A stretch of 32,323 bases of DNA from assembly GCA_964421785.1 (NCBI GenBank), contig CAYQZG010000029.1, forward strand, positions 1-32,323, given 5' to 3'. Origin of the DNA: SKLM01 sp964421785. GTDB lineage: Bacteria; Chloroflexota; Anaerolineae; B4-G1. Position 1 is the stretch's first letter; every line of letters begins with the position of its first letter. The translations under genes and the position numbers were made by a program. The notes under the pieces were generated by a model that ran no database searches, was not told where the DNA came from, and saw nothing but the letters and a program-made list of their open reading frames with translations. Positions 24,748 to 32,323 of the stretch are shown piece by piece.

Positions 24748-24775
24748 TGCCTTGCACGGCCTCACGTGCAAAGCA
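24748..24775. repeat. Hairpin between the antitoxin-peptidase gene and the methyltransferase gene
   Basis: TGC-c-TTGCACG (24748-24758) pairs with CGTGCAA-a-GCA (24765-24775) around a six-base loop: ten pairs and one mismatch. It lies about 50 bases after the stop of the upstream gene. No T-run follows, so it is only a possible 3'-end structure. Confidence 0.4.
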
Positions 24776-24826
24776 CCGCCTCAGCGCGCGATGTCGACGT
24801 AGACCGTCGTCACCTGGTACACCCGC

Positions 24827-26056
24827 CTACTGCGCACTATGCGTTTCGTATTCCTCAAACTGCTCTCGCACCTGGTACGCGCCCACCAGCGAGCCTAGTT
24901 GCCGGTGGTTCCCTGTCTCGTACCGCACGCGCCGGGCCACAATCGCCGGGGAGATGCGCAACTCCTCGGCGAACTTTCTCACGATATGCTTGGCGGGCTT
25001 GGACAGCAGGCTCGGCCTCTTCTGCTCCCACACATCGGCCGAGATGAGCATGTCCTGCGCGAAGGCGTTAGCCTCCCGCTCCCGCGGATCGTTGGGCTCA
25101 GTCTCGAAGCGTCGGGTCTCGTCGAAGAAGGCCACAGCGACCTGGTCCTGGTCCAGATGGAGGCGCACGTGCGCCAGCTCGTGGAGCAGGGTGAACCAGA
25201 AGTTGTCCAGCCGGTCGTAGCGCAGGGTCAGCCCCACCACGGGACGTCCCCACGGCGCCATGAAGCTGGCACCGTCGAGGTACGTCTTGGGCAGGTGGCG
25301 CAGGATGATCAGATGGATGCCCCAGCGGTTCAGCAGCTCCCGGGCGTTCTGCGGCCCGGTGCTGAAGTAGCTCTGCCGAACGAGGGCGCGCAACGCCGCG
25401 TCATCAGGCATCTTCGGATCGTAAACCGGCAGGTCCTCTGCCTCCGCCTTCGCCAGCCGCAGTGCCTGCGCCTGCCACGCTTTCAGGGCGTTCACGTCCG
25501 GATCCCGGTCAGCGCGCTTGCACAGGACGGGCTGAGGCTCCGTGCCCTCGAAGATGGAGAAGAAATCGACCAGCAGCGCCTCCGCTCGCAGGCGAGCCTC
25601 CCGCAGCGAACCGGGAAAGGGGTCGAAGTAGCCGCGCTTGAACATCTCGGCGAACGGATAGTCCCGTCGATCATAGCAGTCCTCGGGAATCTCCTCGCCA
25701 GGCTCGCGCAGCAGCACCTCGGCCGGGATGCCCAGCCCCTCGTACAGCGCGCGGATCATGCTCAAGCTCAGGGGCCGCTTCCGGTTCAAAACTTCCGACA
25801 CTTTACTCTGGCTGCCCATGTAAGGGACCATGTCCTTCTGGAGCAGGCCCTGCTGCTCCATGCGGAACTTGATCGCCTCGATGGGATCCGGCAGCTCGAT
25901 GGGATGGTGGACCTGCTCGTACGTGTCGATGAGCAGGGCGAACACCTCCAGCTCCTCCTCCTCGGGCGAGCCGGGCGCGGCGTCCATAAGCGTCTCCACG
26001 TGGGCCAAGGCGGCCTCGTACTCCTCCTCGGTCTTCAGCACCCGGGGTTCCATCAT
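24827..26056 (-). CDS. HigA-type antitoxin fused to ImmA/IrrE-family metallopeptidase
   Basis: 409 aa. The N-terminal 115 residues look like a HigA antitoxin: VLKTEEEYEAALAHVETLMD, then an XRE helix-turn-helix with LLQKDMVPYMGSQSKVSEVL (71-90) and NRKRPLS. The rest resembles ImmA/IrrE (M78) peptidases, with zinc motif HELAH at 292-296 and a downstream acidic ligand in EREANAFAQDMLI. HigA proteins are normally 90-130 aa, so the peptidase is an added module that may cleave the antitoxin itself or another repressor in response to stress. Its ATG overlaps the toxin stop as ATGA, giving strict coupling in toxin-first order, as in higBA. The operator is the palindrome in the promoter. Confidence 0.87.
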   Translation of the reverse strand: MMEPRVLKTEEEYEAALAHVETLMDAAPGSPEEEELEVFALLIDTYEQVHHPIELPDPIEAIKFRMEQQGLLQKDMVPYMGSQSKVSEVLNRKRPLSLSMIRALYEGLGIPAEVLLREPGEEIPEDCYDRRDYPFAEMFKRGYFDPFPGSLREARLRAEALLVDFFSIFEGTEPQPVLCKRADRDPDVNALKAWQAQALRLAKAEAEDLPVYDPKMPDDAALRALVRQSYFSTGPQNARELLNRWGIHLIILRHLPKTYLDGASFMAPWGRPVVGLTLRYDRLDNFWFTLLHELAHVRLHLDQDQVAVAFFDETRRFETEPNDPREREANAFAQDMLISADVWEQKRPSLLSKPAKHIVRKFAEELRISPAIVARRVRYETGNHRQLGSLVGAYQVREQFEEYETHSAQ

Positions 26057-26352
26057 ACCACCTCTACGTCAATCTTATCATACGCGTCGTGCGTGCCGAC
26101 GAAGCGCACATAGCCAATGCCGGTGTTGTAGTGGAACTTGACCACCAGCCGGTACTTGTTGCCGGCAATGTTGAACACGACCCGGTTATCGCCGACGATA
26201 CTGGCGTGCCGGTAGTGGGCCTTGACGTCCGTCGGCGTGCGCCAGGTCGCGTTCTTCGCCTCGGCATACCAGGCCTTGAGCGGCTGCTCCGCGTCTCGAT
26301 GCTCGGGCTGCTCCCAGAACTCCCGCAGCGTCCGTTTGGCGATGATGCGCAC
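26053..26352 (-). CDS. higB: HigB-family toxin (mRNA interferase)
   Basis: 99 aa, typical size. It begins RIIAKRTLREFWEQ (from a GTG at 26352), continues with LKAWYAEAKNATWRTPTDVK and VGDNRVVFNIAGNKYRLVVK, and ends GYVRFVGTHDAYDKID. These segments define the HigB toxin family, a RelE-fold ribosome-dependent mRNA endonuclease. Conserved basic and aromatic residues and the C-terminal THDAYDKID are present, so the toxin looks intact. The predicted transcription start is only about 11 bases before the GTG, so the message may be nearly leaderless. The antitoxin is encoded by the overlapping next gene. Confidence 0.92.
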   Translation of the reverse strand: MRIIAKRTLREFWEQPEHRDAEQPLKAWYAEAKNATWRTPTDVKAHYRHASIVGDNRVVFNIAGNKYRLVVKFHYNTGIGYVRFVGTHDAYDKIDVEVV

Positions 26353-26369
26353 CGTTGTTTCTACCCTCT

Positions 26370-26398
26370 AGTATATCCCAATTTGGGATATTTGTCAA
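26370..26398 (-). promoter_or_regulatory. higBA promoter with operator palindrome filling the spacer
   Basis: TTGACA (26398-26393) and TATACT (26375-26370) on the minus strand are 17 bases apart. The perfect 19-bp palindrome ATATCCCAA-T-TTGGGATAT (26373-26391) fills the space between the boxes and overlaps the -10. It is well placed as the binding site of the HigA domain (or of the toxin-antitoxin complex) for autorepression. Confidence 0.85.
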
Positions 26399-26452
26399 TA
26401 GCCAACCTTACTATTTAGGGATAGAGACGGCTGCTCACGCAAGGCACGATGC

Positions 26453-27901
26453 TTACTCCTCTTGGGGCAACCGCACCGCCGGGTCACCGATGATCGCGTA
26501 GGCCCGGGCATCGTTGTTCGCCGTCCACAGCCCGGCCAGACTTGCATCGTCGCGCTTACCGCCGAACTCGATATCCTCCAGCACCATGCTCAGCTCCGTG
26601 GAGAGCTCAGCATACCGCTCGTTGAAGTACTCTATGGCCGACCCGATGGGATGGCCCGCCATCAACCGTCGGAGTGTGGACTCGAAGACCGCCAGCTGCC
26701 TGCCGGCACGGCCCCAGGAGAAGGAGTAGCTCCACGCGCGCTCGACGTGACCGACCACCGCCAGCGCCCCACCCTTGGGATGACCGAGCAATCGCCGTGG
26801 CAGGCGTGCCACGAAAGCCTGGGGTGCGATTGGCTCCCGCCCATGGAAGGCGTGATGGGCGAAATCGTCCAGAAGGGGCGTGCCGGCGCCGTAGCAGGCG
26901 AAGAAGAAGGCGATCAACCCCGGCAGCCGCGCATCATCGCCCACGTCGTCGGCCGAGAAGTAGAAGTCCTCGGGGATTGGCCCGTGCCACGCCTCCGGGC
27001 CCGGCCAATCCTGGCAGAGGAGCGCGCCCTGGTGGGGCAACTGACGCGAATGTCCGTTCGGGAAGCCTATGCCGTGGCTGGCCGTGAAGAGCAGCGCCGG
27101 CGTCCCGTCGCCGCCCAGCAGCCGGGCCAGCTGCTCCTTGGTCGCCCGGTCGGCCAGGTAGGTCTCGATCGACCAATCGGGCTGCTGTGTCGCGAACGCC
27201 TCCCCCAGTGGTGCGACCAATTGCGTGGCGCTCAATGCGGTGGCACGATCGTCATCGTTGCGGACGCCGAAGAAGGCCGCCTGGCGCGCCGGACCGAGCC
27301 CGCTTGTCTCGGTCTCCACCACGCTGCGCGCGTACTGTGCATACGCCTCCGGCGTGTCGAAGTGAATCCGGCCCACGGCATACTGCACGTCCAGCTGATA
27401 CTGGAATCGATAGGGGATGGCCTCCGGGCTGCCGACGATCAGCAGGTAGTAGGGCATACGGTCTGGATCGGCGGGCCCGGGCCCGACTCCGTGTCGCCCC
27501 AGGAAACTCAGCTTCGACTCGCCCGGCCGATAGGCGTCCACACCGGTGAACTCGCGATAGCGTTGCTCCGTCTGCTCCGTCGCCTGTCCCCGCCGGTGCT
27601 CGAGCAACTCGGCGAGCGCCTCCTTCACACGGTCCGCGGCCCCAGAGGCCTCGTCGCTGTGGGCGAAGATGACACCCCAGCCGGCCTCTGCCAGGTTCTT
27701 GGGATCGACGCCCTCCACGACACCCAGCACGGCCGCCGTAGCGCGGTCGTGTCGACGTTGCAACTCCCGATGGTGCTCTGGGTCCAGCTCCTCGCCCAGC
27801 GCGACCGACGCGATGTCATGAGCCGTCATCGGCGCCAGGTCGTAGTTGCCCGTCGCACCATTGATGCCATTGAAGACCAGTCGTTCACTCGCATCAGCCA
27901 T
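26453..27901 (-). CDS. Caspase-fold cysteine protease (C25/gingipain-like, clan CD)
   Basis: 482 aa without signal peptide or membrane segments. A His-Cys dyad of clan CD type is visible: ALLFTASHG places His276 after a hydrophobic strand, and LIAFFFACYGAG places Cys336 after another. VGSPEAIPYRFQYQLDVQYA near 156-175 and the terminal IIGDPAVRL match C25 peptidases. Residues 1-145 are a mixed, partly helical N-terminal region I do not recognise. The ATG has GAGGAGG five bases upstream and follows the M23/SH3b protein by only 11 bases, so they are co-translated. Lack of an export signal argues for a cytoplasmic role, as for caspase-like effectors in bacterial defence or programmed death, rather than secreted digestion. 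The target is unknown. Confidence 0.78.
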   Translation of the reverse strand: MADASERLVFNGINGATGNYDLAPMTAHDIASVALGEELDPEHHRELQRRHDRATAAVLGVVEGVDPKNLAEAGWGVIFAHSDEASGAADRVKEALAELLEHRRGQATEQTEQRYREFTGVDAYRPGESKLSFLGRHGVGPGPADPDRMPYYLLIVGSPEAIPYRFQYQLDVQYAVGRIHFDTPEAYAQYARSVVETETSGLGPARQAAFFGVRNDDDRATALSATQLVAPLGEAFATQQPDWSIETYLADRATKEQLARLLGGDGTPALLFTASHGIGFPNGHSRQLPHQGALLCQDWPGPEAWHGPIPEDFYFSADDVGDDARLPGLIAFFFACYGAGTPLLDDFAHHAFHGREPIAPQAFVARLPRRLLGHPKGGALAVVGHVERAWSYSFSWGRAGRQLAVFESTLRRLMAGHPIGSAIEYFNERYAELSTELSMVLEDIEFGGKRDDASLAGLWTANNDARAYAIIGDPAVRLPQEE

Positions 27902-27912
27902 TGTATCCTCCT

Positions 27913-30621
27913 CTATGTGTTGACAGGGTCGGCTTGGTCATCCTCCTGCGGCTCACCCTCTACCCTCTCGACGATCCGTCGCGCCTGTTCTGGCCACGTA
28001 TCCAGATAGCGCGTTCGCAGACCGCTCTCGCCGATCAACTGTCTCAGTTCCTCCGGCTCGTACCGCGCCAGCTGCTCGAAGATTCGGATGCCCAGCGTGT
28101 TGAGCACCATCTCCGACTTGCGCCCGATGCCCCGAATGCGCTTGAGATCGTCTGGCTCGACGATGCCTCGTTCCTCTTCCGGCTGCGGGCCGACACCCTC
28201 TTCCTCAACCCCTAGCACACCGAAGGACGGTGTCACGGCGGGCTCTTTGCGCCAGCGATAGTCCTGTTCCAGCGCCTGCTGGAATGTCTCCAGGATGCCG
28301 GGCTTATTCTCGATCGCCCAGGCATCGCCCGTCCAGCGATACAGCAGCCCGCAGCGGATCTGCTGGGCGTGGGGCCTCTGGTTCCAGCGATCGATCTCCT
28401 GGTAGATGGCCGGCACGATGCGTCTTTGCTCGGCCGATGTACCGTCGACCCAGCCCATCTTATCTGGATCGCTGCAGTCGGGCGCGGCGGGCGGGCGGCA
28501 GATGTGGTTGATCTCAGTGATATAGGCAGGCACGTCCTTCCACTTGCCCGGGATGCGCTCCATGAAGAGTCGGTAGATCTGGAAATCATAGTAATGGTCG
28601 TGCAGCGGACCCGTCCCGCCGCCGAACCGGGCCAGGGAGGTGACGCGTCCCGGATCGGGGCCGTGCAGATAGGCGTGGAGGATGACCCCGTCCAGCGCGT
28701 CGATGTGATCCAACATCTCGGTGAAGTAATCCAACGGGCGCCAATTTGCGTTGCCCAGTAGCTTCATGGGCATGTAATTGTACGGGTCGACCGCCCCGGG
28801 GCAGACAATGGCGTTCGGCAGCACGTCCTTGATGCGGGCGTAGGTCTTGTTGAACGCCTCGGCGTACATCTCGGCGGTGATGTGCTCCTGGGGATGATCC
28901 CACCCACCGGGATGCTCGCGTGGATTGTTCTGCTCGTTCGCGATCTGGATGGTCCACGCATACTCGCTCGCCCCCAGGTCCGGTCGCTTGAGGTACAGTT
29001 CCACCCAGCGCGCGGCCGCCGCGGCAAACCCATCGTAGTGCTCGCGCCTGGGCAGGGTGCCGTTCGGCTCGTACCCGTGGTTCAACCGCACGATCACGCC
29101 GTACCCCTGGCTGGCCCAATCCCACAGTCGGTTGCGCATAGCATCATTCGGTCCCAGTCCGCCCGGGTCCCGCCCACAGACCTCGGTGAAGAAGATCCAT
29201 CCTCTCTTGTTCCGGCTCTCGTACAGGTTGCGTACCGGGCCGCGGGTTCGGGGATCGTCGCCCAACGTGGCCAGGTGGATGCCCTGGATGTGCGGCGAGA
29301 CACCGCCGGGCACGTCCATCTGCGTCGCCGCCTGACGCGCATCCTCTCGGGCTGCCGTCACGTACCACGCGGCCACGTAGCCCTCCCACATAGCCGGCGT
29401 GCGAACGTGGAGCCACGCCCCCTCTTGACCCACCTTCCGTCCGGTGGTCCGCTCGTCCTCCAGCGACTCCAGCACCGTGCCGTGCGGGACCCACCAGACC
29501 TGGTCGTGTCCCACCCCAGCCCCGCTGCGCACCTTGAGCCCGTACTCCGGGCTATCCACCTGCACGTACTTGGCCGGTCCACCCACCGCCGGCTGCGGCA
29601 CGACCGGCAGAGCGGCCTGCAGCCGCAGGTACCACGCCGCGGCGAAACCCGTCCGGCCTCCCGGCGTTCGAACCCGGAGCCAGGCCCCGTGCTGCCCCAC
29701 ATGCCGACGCACCTCCTCCGCTGCCCCCAGCGCCTTGAGCACGCTCCCGTGGGCCATCTCCCCGATCTTCTCGGCCCCGAGGTAAGGCCCGCTGCGCAAG
29801 CTGAGCGGCATCTCCGGGCTGGCGACGACCACGAAGGTCACCTCGGTCTCGGGTTCGGGCGCCGGCTCCTCCTCGGGGAGCACCAGGTACCACGCGGCGA
29901 CGTAGCCCGTCTTACCGGCGGTGTCCTGGGGCTGGCGCGAGGCGGCGGTGCGCACCCACAGCCATTGGCCGTGCTCGCCCAGTTTGCTGCGGGCGACACG
30001 CCCATCCTCCAGCGCCTCCAATACCTCCCCATGGGGCAGCCTGGCCACCAGCTCACTCCCCAAATCGGGGGCGTGGCGCATATTGAGGTAGCCCAGCTCC
30101 GGGCTCTCGACCTGCACGTCAAGCGTGGCCTCGGCCGGCGGGGCCGGCTCCTCCGGCTTGCCATCGGCGAACGGCGCCAGGTAGGGCGCGGGGTCGACCA
30201 GGTCGTACGGGTAGTTGGTCTCGCCGCCCGCCGTGGCCCCCTGCTTCTTGAGCGAAAGGTGCAGGTGGGCGCCAAAGGAGTTCCCGGTGTTGCCCGCCAG
30301 CCCGATCAACTGACCGGCCTCGACGACCTGACCACGCGTCACGATCACCTGGGAGAGGTGAGCGTAGACGCTCAGGAAGCCGTCCTCGTGCTGAATGCGC
30401 ACCTGATTGCCGTAGGGTCTCCCGTTCGGATCAGCGTCGCCATCCAGCCTGATGTCGCTGACGAGACCGTCGGCGACGGCGTACAGCCTGCTGCCCTCCG
30501 GCGCCATGAAGTCGATCCCCTCGTGGCCGGGCAGGCCAAACTTCCCGTAGTACGCCGGCCGTGCTCCAAACCCCTGGGTGACCTTGTCATACTCCGTGGG
30601 CCAACGCATGCGAAATGCCAT
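27913..30621 (-). CDS. Modular M23 peptidase / triple SH3b / glycosidase-like / helix-hairpin-helix protein
   Basis: 902 aa from the ATG at 30621 (AAAGGAGG seven bases upstream; the frame runs open to 30744 without a better start). Domains: M23 LytM-type endopeptidase (10-150) with His33-x3-Asp37 in GHEGIDF and the HLH motif at 119-121; three SH3b repeats (about 168-247, 262-332, 352-421), each ending 'G(Y/F)xAAWYL' or similar; a TIM-barrel glycosidase-like region (about 445-775) with ANEQ (Glu563, acid/base candidate) and ITEIN (Glu703, nucleophile candidate); and a C-terminal helix-hairpin-helix (823-885, LKRIRGIGRKSEMVLNTLGI). M23 and SH3b point to peptidoglycan. The glycosidase family is not identified. 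No signal peptide is visible, which is odd for a wall enzyme. Confidence 0.83.
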   Translation of the reverse strand: MAFRMRWPTEYDKVTQGFGARPAYYGKFGLPGHEGIDFMAPEGSRLYAVADGLVSDIRLDGDADPNGRPYGNQVRIQHEDGFLSVYAHLSQVIVTRGQVVEAGQLIGLAGNTGNSFGAHLHLSLKKQGATAGGETNYPYDLVDPAPYLAPFADGKPEEPAPPAEATLDVQVESPELGYLNMRHAPDLGSELVARLPHGEVLEALEDGRVARSKLGEHGQWLWVRTAASRQPQDTAGKTGYVAAWYLVLPEEEPAPEPETEVTFVVVASPEMPLSLRSGPYLGAEKIGEMAHGSVLKALGAAEEVRRHVGQHGAWLRVRTPGGRTGFAAAWYLRLQAALPVVPQPAVGGPAKYVQVDSPEYGLKVRSGAGVGHDQVWWVPHGTVLESLEDERTTGRKVGQEGAWLHVRTPAMWEGYVAAWYVTAAREDARQAATQMDVPGGVSPHIQGIHLATLGDDPRTRGPVRNLYESRNKRGWIFFTEVCGRDPGGLGPNDAMRNRLWDWASQGYGVIVRLNHGYEPNGTLPRREHYDGFAAAAARWVELYLKRPDLGASEYAWTIQIANEQNNPREHPGGWDHPQEHITAEMYAEAFNKTYARIKDVLPNAIVCPGAVDPYNYMPMKLLGNANWRPLDYFTEMLDHIDALDGVILHAYLHGPDPGRVTSLARFGGGTGPLHDHYYDFQIYRLFMERIPGKWKDVPAYITEINHICRPPAAPDCSDPDKMGWVDGTSAEQRRIVPAIYQEIDRWNQRPHAQQIRCGLLYRWTGDAWAIENKPGILETFQQALEQDYRWRKEPAVTPSFGVLGVEEEGVGPQPEEERGIVEPDDLKRIRGIGRKSEMVLNTLGIRIFEQLARYEPEELRQLIGESGLRTRYLDTWPEQARRIVERVEGEPQEDDQADPVNT

Positions 30622-30688
30622 TGTCAAGCCTCCTTTCCTTCTCCACGCCGGCGCAGGTTGAATGCCCCCACGTGCTGGAGGCATTGGG

Positions 30689-31066
30689 TCATCGACGGCG
30701 CTCCTCCCACCGCTCCCGCAGCTCGGCCACGAACTGCTGTACACTCCCCCAGAAGACGTTGATCTCCGCGTCCTGGAAGTACTGCTCGAGGAACGTCTGC
30801 ACGGCCCCGGTCACAGATCCGGCATCCGTCTGGCCCAGGCTATCCTGCTCCAACTGCACGGCGACGTGTTTGAAACGACGACGGCGGCCGTCGGCCGCTG
30901 GATCGGTGCTGGGAACCCAGGGGACCACGTCGGAGGCCAGGGTGCCGCGCGGGAACTCCTGCTGCTCGCCCAGGGTGATCTCGACCGGGTAGCCCCCGTT
31001 CTGCCCCGGGAAGATGCGGATCTCCAGGTCGACGAAGGATCCGTCGCTACTCTCGTCAGCCGTCAT
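30689..31066 (-). CDS. Small protein of unknown function in the hydrolase/caspase gene run
   Basis: 125 aa, ATG at 31066 with GAGAGGG upstream. It begins with an acidic stretch, then a beta-rich segment (VDLEIRIFPGQNGGYPVEIT, LGEQQEFPRG, VVPWVPSTDPAADG). It ends with a helical region rich in Gln, Glu and Arg (TFLEQYFQDAEINVFWG, QFVAELRERWEERRR). The first half recalls the N-terminal modules in front of some CHAT or other effector domains, but this is an impression, not a firm match. It lies 64 bases after the muramidase gene and 67 before the M23 protein, so it is probably in the same operon and may be an adaptor or chaperone. No signal peptide, no membrane segment. Confidence 0.6.
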   Translation of the reverse strand: MTADESSDGSFVDLEIRIFPGQNGGYPVEITLGEQQEFPRGTLASDVVPWVPSTDPAADGRRRRFKHVAVQLEQDSLGQTDAGSVTGAVQTFLEQYFQDAEINVFWGSVQQFVAELRERWEERRR

Positions 31067-31130
31067 TGGATTGCCCTCTCTCGCGGATCAGCGCCCTCAG
31101 CCTGCCTCAATGCCCTCAACGATTCGCCCC

Positions 31131-32323
31131 TCACGACCGGACCTGGGCCTGGAGCGCCTCCAGCGCCTCCCAGTCGCGCCAGCCGGCCAGGCGGGCCTGG
31201 GCCGGCCACGACGCGAGCCAGCGCGCGTAGCGTGCGGCGCCCCCCAACAGCTCTCCCAGTCGCTCGACGTCCATCACCGCCAGGTGCTCAAACCTGTTGA
31301 TCCCCTCAGCCTCAAGCCTAGCCCTGGTCTTGGGGCCGATGCCCAGGATGCGCTGCAGATCGTCCCCATCGCCCACCGGGGCCGGCGCTGCGGCAGCGGA
31401 GACCGACAGGGTTGCGGCGAACGAGACAGTTCGCAGCCGCCGGTAGGCCTCATAAGCCTGCCGGATCAGGCCACCGTAGTAATCGGCCTGATCGGAGCCG
31501 TTGTAGAAGCGGGCGAAGCGGCTGAAATCCAGGTCCTGCAGCGACTGGATGGCCGCCGCGCCCCGGCTACGCACGAAGCCGAAGAAGCCCTCCACCTGGT
31601 GGCGCTCGTCGGCGGCGAAGGCCTCAAACATCCCCTGCACCGAGGCGTAGCCCAGGGCGGCGTAGTTGAAGCCCATGATCTGGGGGCCGCCCATGCTGAT
31701 GGAGAGCCGCGCTGCGGTGTCATCCAGCGCGCAGGCTAAATCGAGGACTTGCCATTCGCTGCTCTGATCCCCGTGAAAGGTGCGCCAGGGCTGATCCGGC
31801 GCGGGCCGCCACCGGTGATCCGTATAGCGCCGGTGGGGGTTGAAGGTGAGGTGGCGGGCAAAGGTGTCGGGGTGGAGCTTGCCCCAGCGGCTGTGGAAGA
31901 TGTGGTTCTCGAAGCGGATGATCATGCGCCCGTCGGGTCCGAAGGCCCGCCCGCCCGATTCGACCCTCAAGACGGCCACCGCGACCCCGGGGTCGATCCC
32001 CAGGCGACCGGCCAACGTCTTCAGCAGCCCACCGAGGCGGTTCCAGGTCAGGGCCACCTGGCGCTCGACGCCCACGAGGTCGGAGGTCACGGCGATTCGC
32101 TCTTCCTGCGGCGGCTGATCCGGCCCCGGCTCCGACAGATCGAGGTACCAGGCCGCCACGTAGACCTCCCGGCCGTCGTCGAGGCGCACGTGCAGCCATT
32201 GATCGTACTGGCCGATTTTGGCGCGCACCACCTCCTTCGGCTCCAGCGGCGTCAGGGCGGCGCCGTGCGGCACCGTCGCGACGATCTCACTGGCCGTCGT
32301 GGGCCGGCTGCGCACGTTCAGGT
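31131..32323 (-). CDS. N-acetylmuramidase-like protein with SH3b and helix-hairpin-helix domains (partial, 5' end outside window)
   Basis: The open frame continues to the right edge; the first visible residues already lie inside an SH3b domain (LNVRSRPTT ... EVYVAAWYLDL). There follows a DUF3380/PF11860-type muramidase: LLKTLAGRLGIDPGVAVAVL, then RVESGGRAF with the likely catalytic Glu, RMIIRFENHIFHSRW, QVLDLACALDDTAARLSISM, GGPQIMGFN and FARFYNGSDQADYYGGLIR. The C-terminal 65 residues are a helix-hairpin-helix module (LQRILGIGPKTRARLEAEGI ... RYARWLASWPAQAR) that clearly resembles the one ending the 902-aa protein downstream. The pair therefore shares wall-binding and tail modules around different wall-cutting domains. 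Whether a signal peptide exists upstream cannot be seen. Confidence 0.83.
   Translation of the reverse strand, partial: LNVRSRPTTASEIVATVPHGAALTPLEPKEVVRAKIGQYDQWLHVRLDDGREVYVAAWYLDLSEPGPDQPPQEERIAVTSDLVGVERQVALTWNRLGGLLKTLAGRLGIDPGVAVAVLRVESGGRAFGPDGRMIIRFENHIFHSRWGKLHPDTFARHLTFNPHRRYTDHRWRPAPDQPWRTFHGDQSSEWQVLDLACALDDTAARLSISMGGPQIMGFNYAALGYASVQGMFEAFAADERHQVEGFFGFVRSRGAAAIQSLQDLDFSRFARFYNGSDQADYYGGLIRQAYEAYRRLRTVSFAATLSVSAAAAPAPVGDGDDLQRILGIGPKTRARLEAEGINRFEHLAVMDVERLGELLGGAARYARWLASWPAQARLAGWRDWEALEALQAQVRS

Overview
The window is a high-GC bacterial scaffold in which every gene I can support lies on the minus strand. It is probably a metagenome assembly, because it carries an exact 100-base N gap at 16823-16922 with the same 55 bases flush on both sides. 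The mix of RbsABC-type sugar import, LacI-type regulators, corrinoid (MttB-like) methyltransferases, C25/caspase-like proteases and SH3b-rich hydrolases suggests Chloroflexota (Anaerolineae-like). That is inference: no rRNA or marker gene is present.

Read in the direction of transcription (right to left), there are four regions. (1) 32323-26453: a run of four genes. They are a muramidase with SH3b and helix-hairpin-helix parts (cut by the window edge), a 125-aa unknown, a 902-aa M23 peptidase / triple SH3b / glycosidase-like / helix-hairpin-helix protein, and a caspase-fold (C25-like) protease. The three proteins whose N-termini are visible show no signal peptide. (2) 26398-23861: a HigB toxin with a HigA antitoxin fused to an ImmA/IrrE metallopeptidase, under a near-consensus promoter whose spacer is a perfect 19-bp palindrome, then a SAM methyltransferase. 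(3) 23802-7370: a roughly 16-kb co-oriented catabolic locus. It starts at a TTGACA-N17-TATACT promoter with a perfect 10-10-10 inverted repeat just downstream. It encodes a LacI regulator fused to a UroD-type domain, a corrinoid protein, an MttB-like methyltransferase, a sugar ABC importer (permease, binding protein, double ATPase), L-rhamnose mutarotase, an AraB-like kinase, L-fucose isomerase and rhamnulokinase. (4) 7266-353: a MarR regulator with a heterodimeric ABC exporter, then a mutarotase-fold protein and a CPBP membrane protease.

Region 3 is the most interesting. It combines corrinoid demethylation with deoxysugar (rhamnose/fucose) uptake and catabolism, which suggests use of methylated deoxysugars or another methylated compound. 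The binding protein appears to be an in-frame tandem of two almost identical domains (827 of 830 bases identical by eye), with the assembly gap exactly at the repeat boundary. The locus also contains at least four decayed genes I could read by translating between the intact ones: a GH172 start with an in-frame TAG, a GH29 alpha-L-fucosidase C-terminus with a homopolymer frameshift, an FGGY kinase fragment and a second corrinoid-protein C-terminus. No rhamnose isomerase, no deoxysugar-phosphate aldolase and no corrinoid activase lie in the window, so the pathways are incomplete here. No tRNA, rRNA, CRISPR array or transposase was seen.
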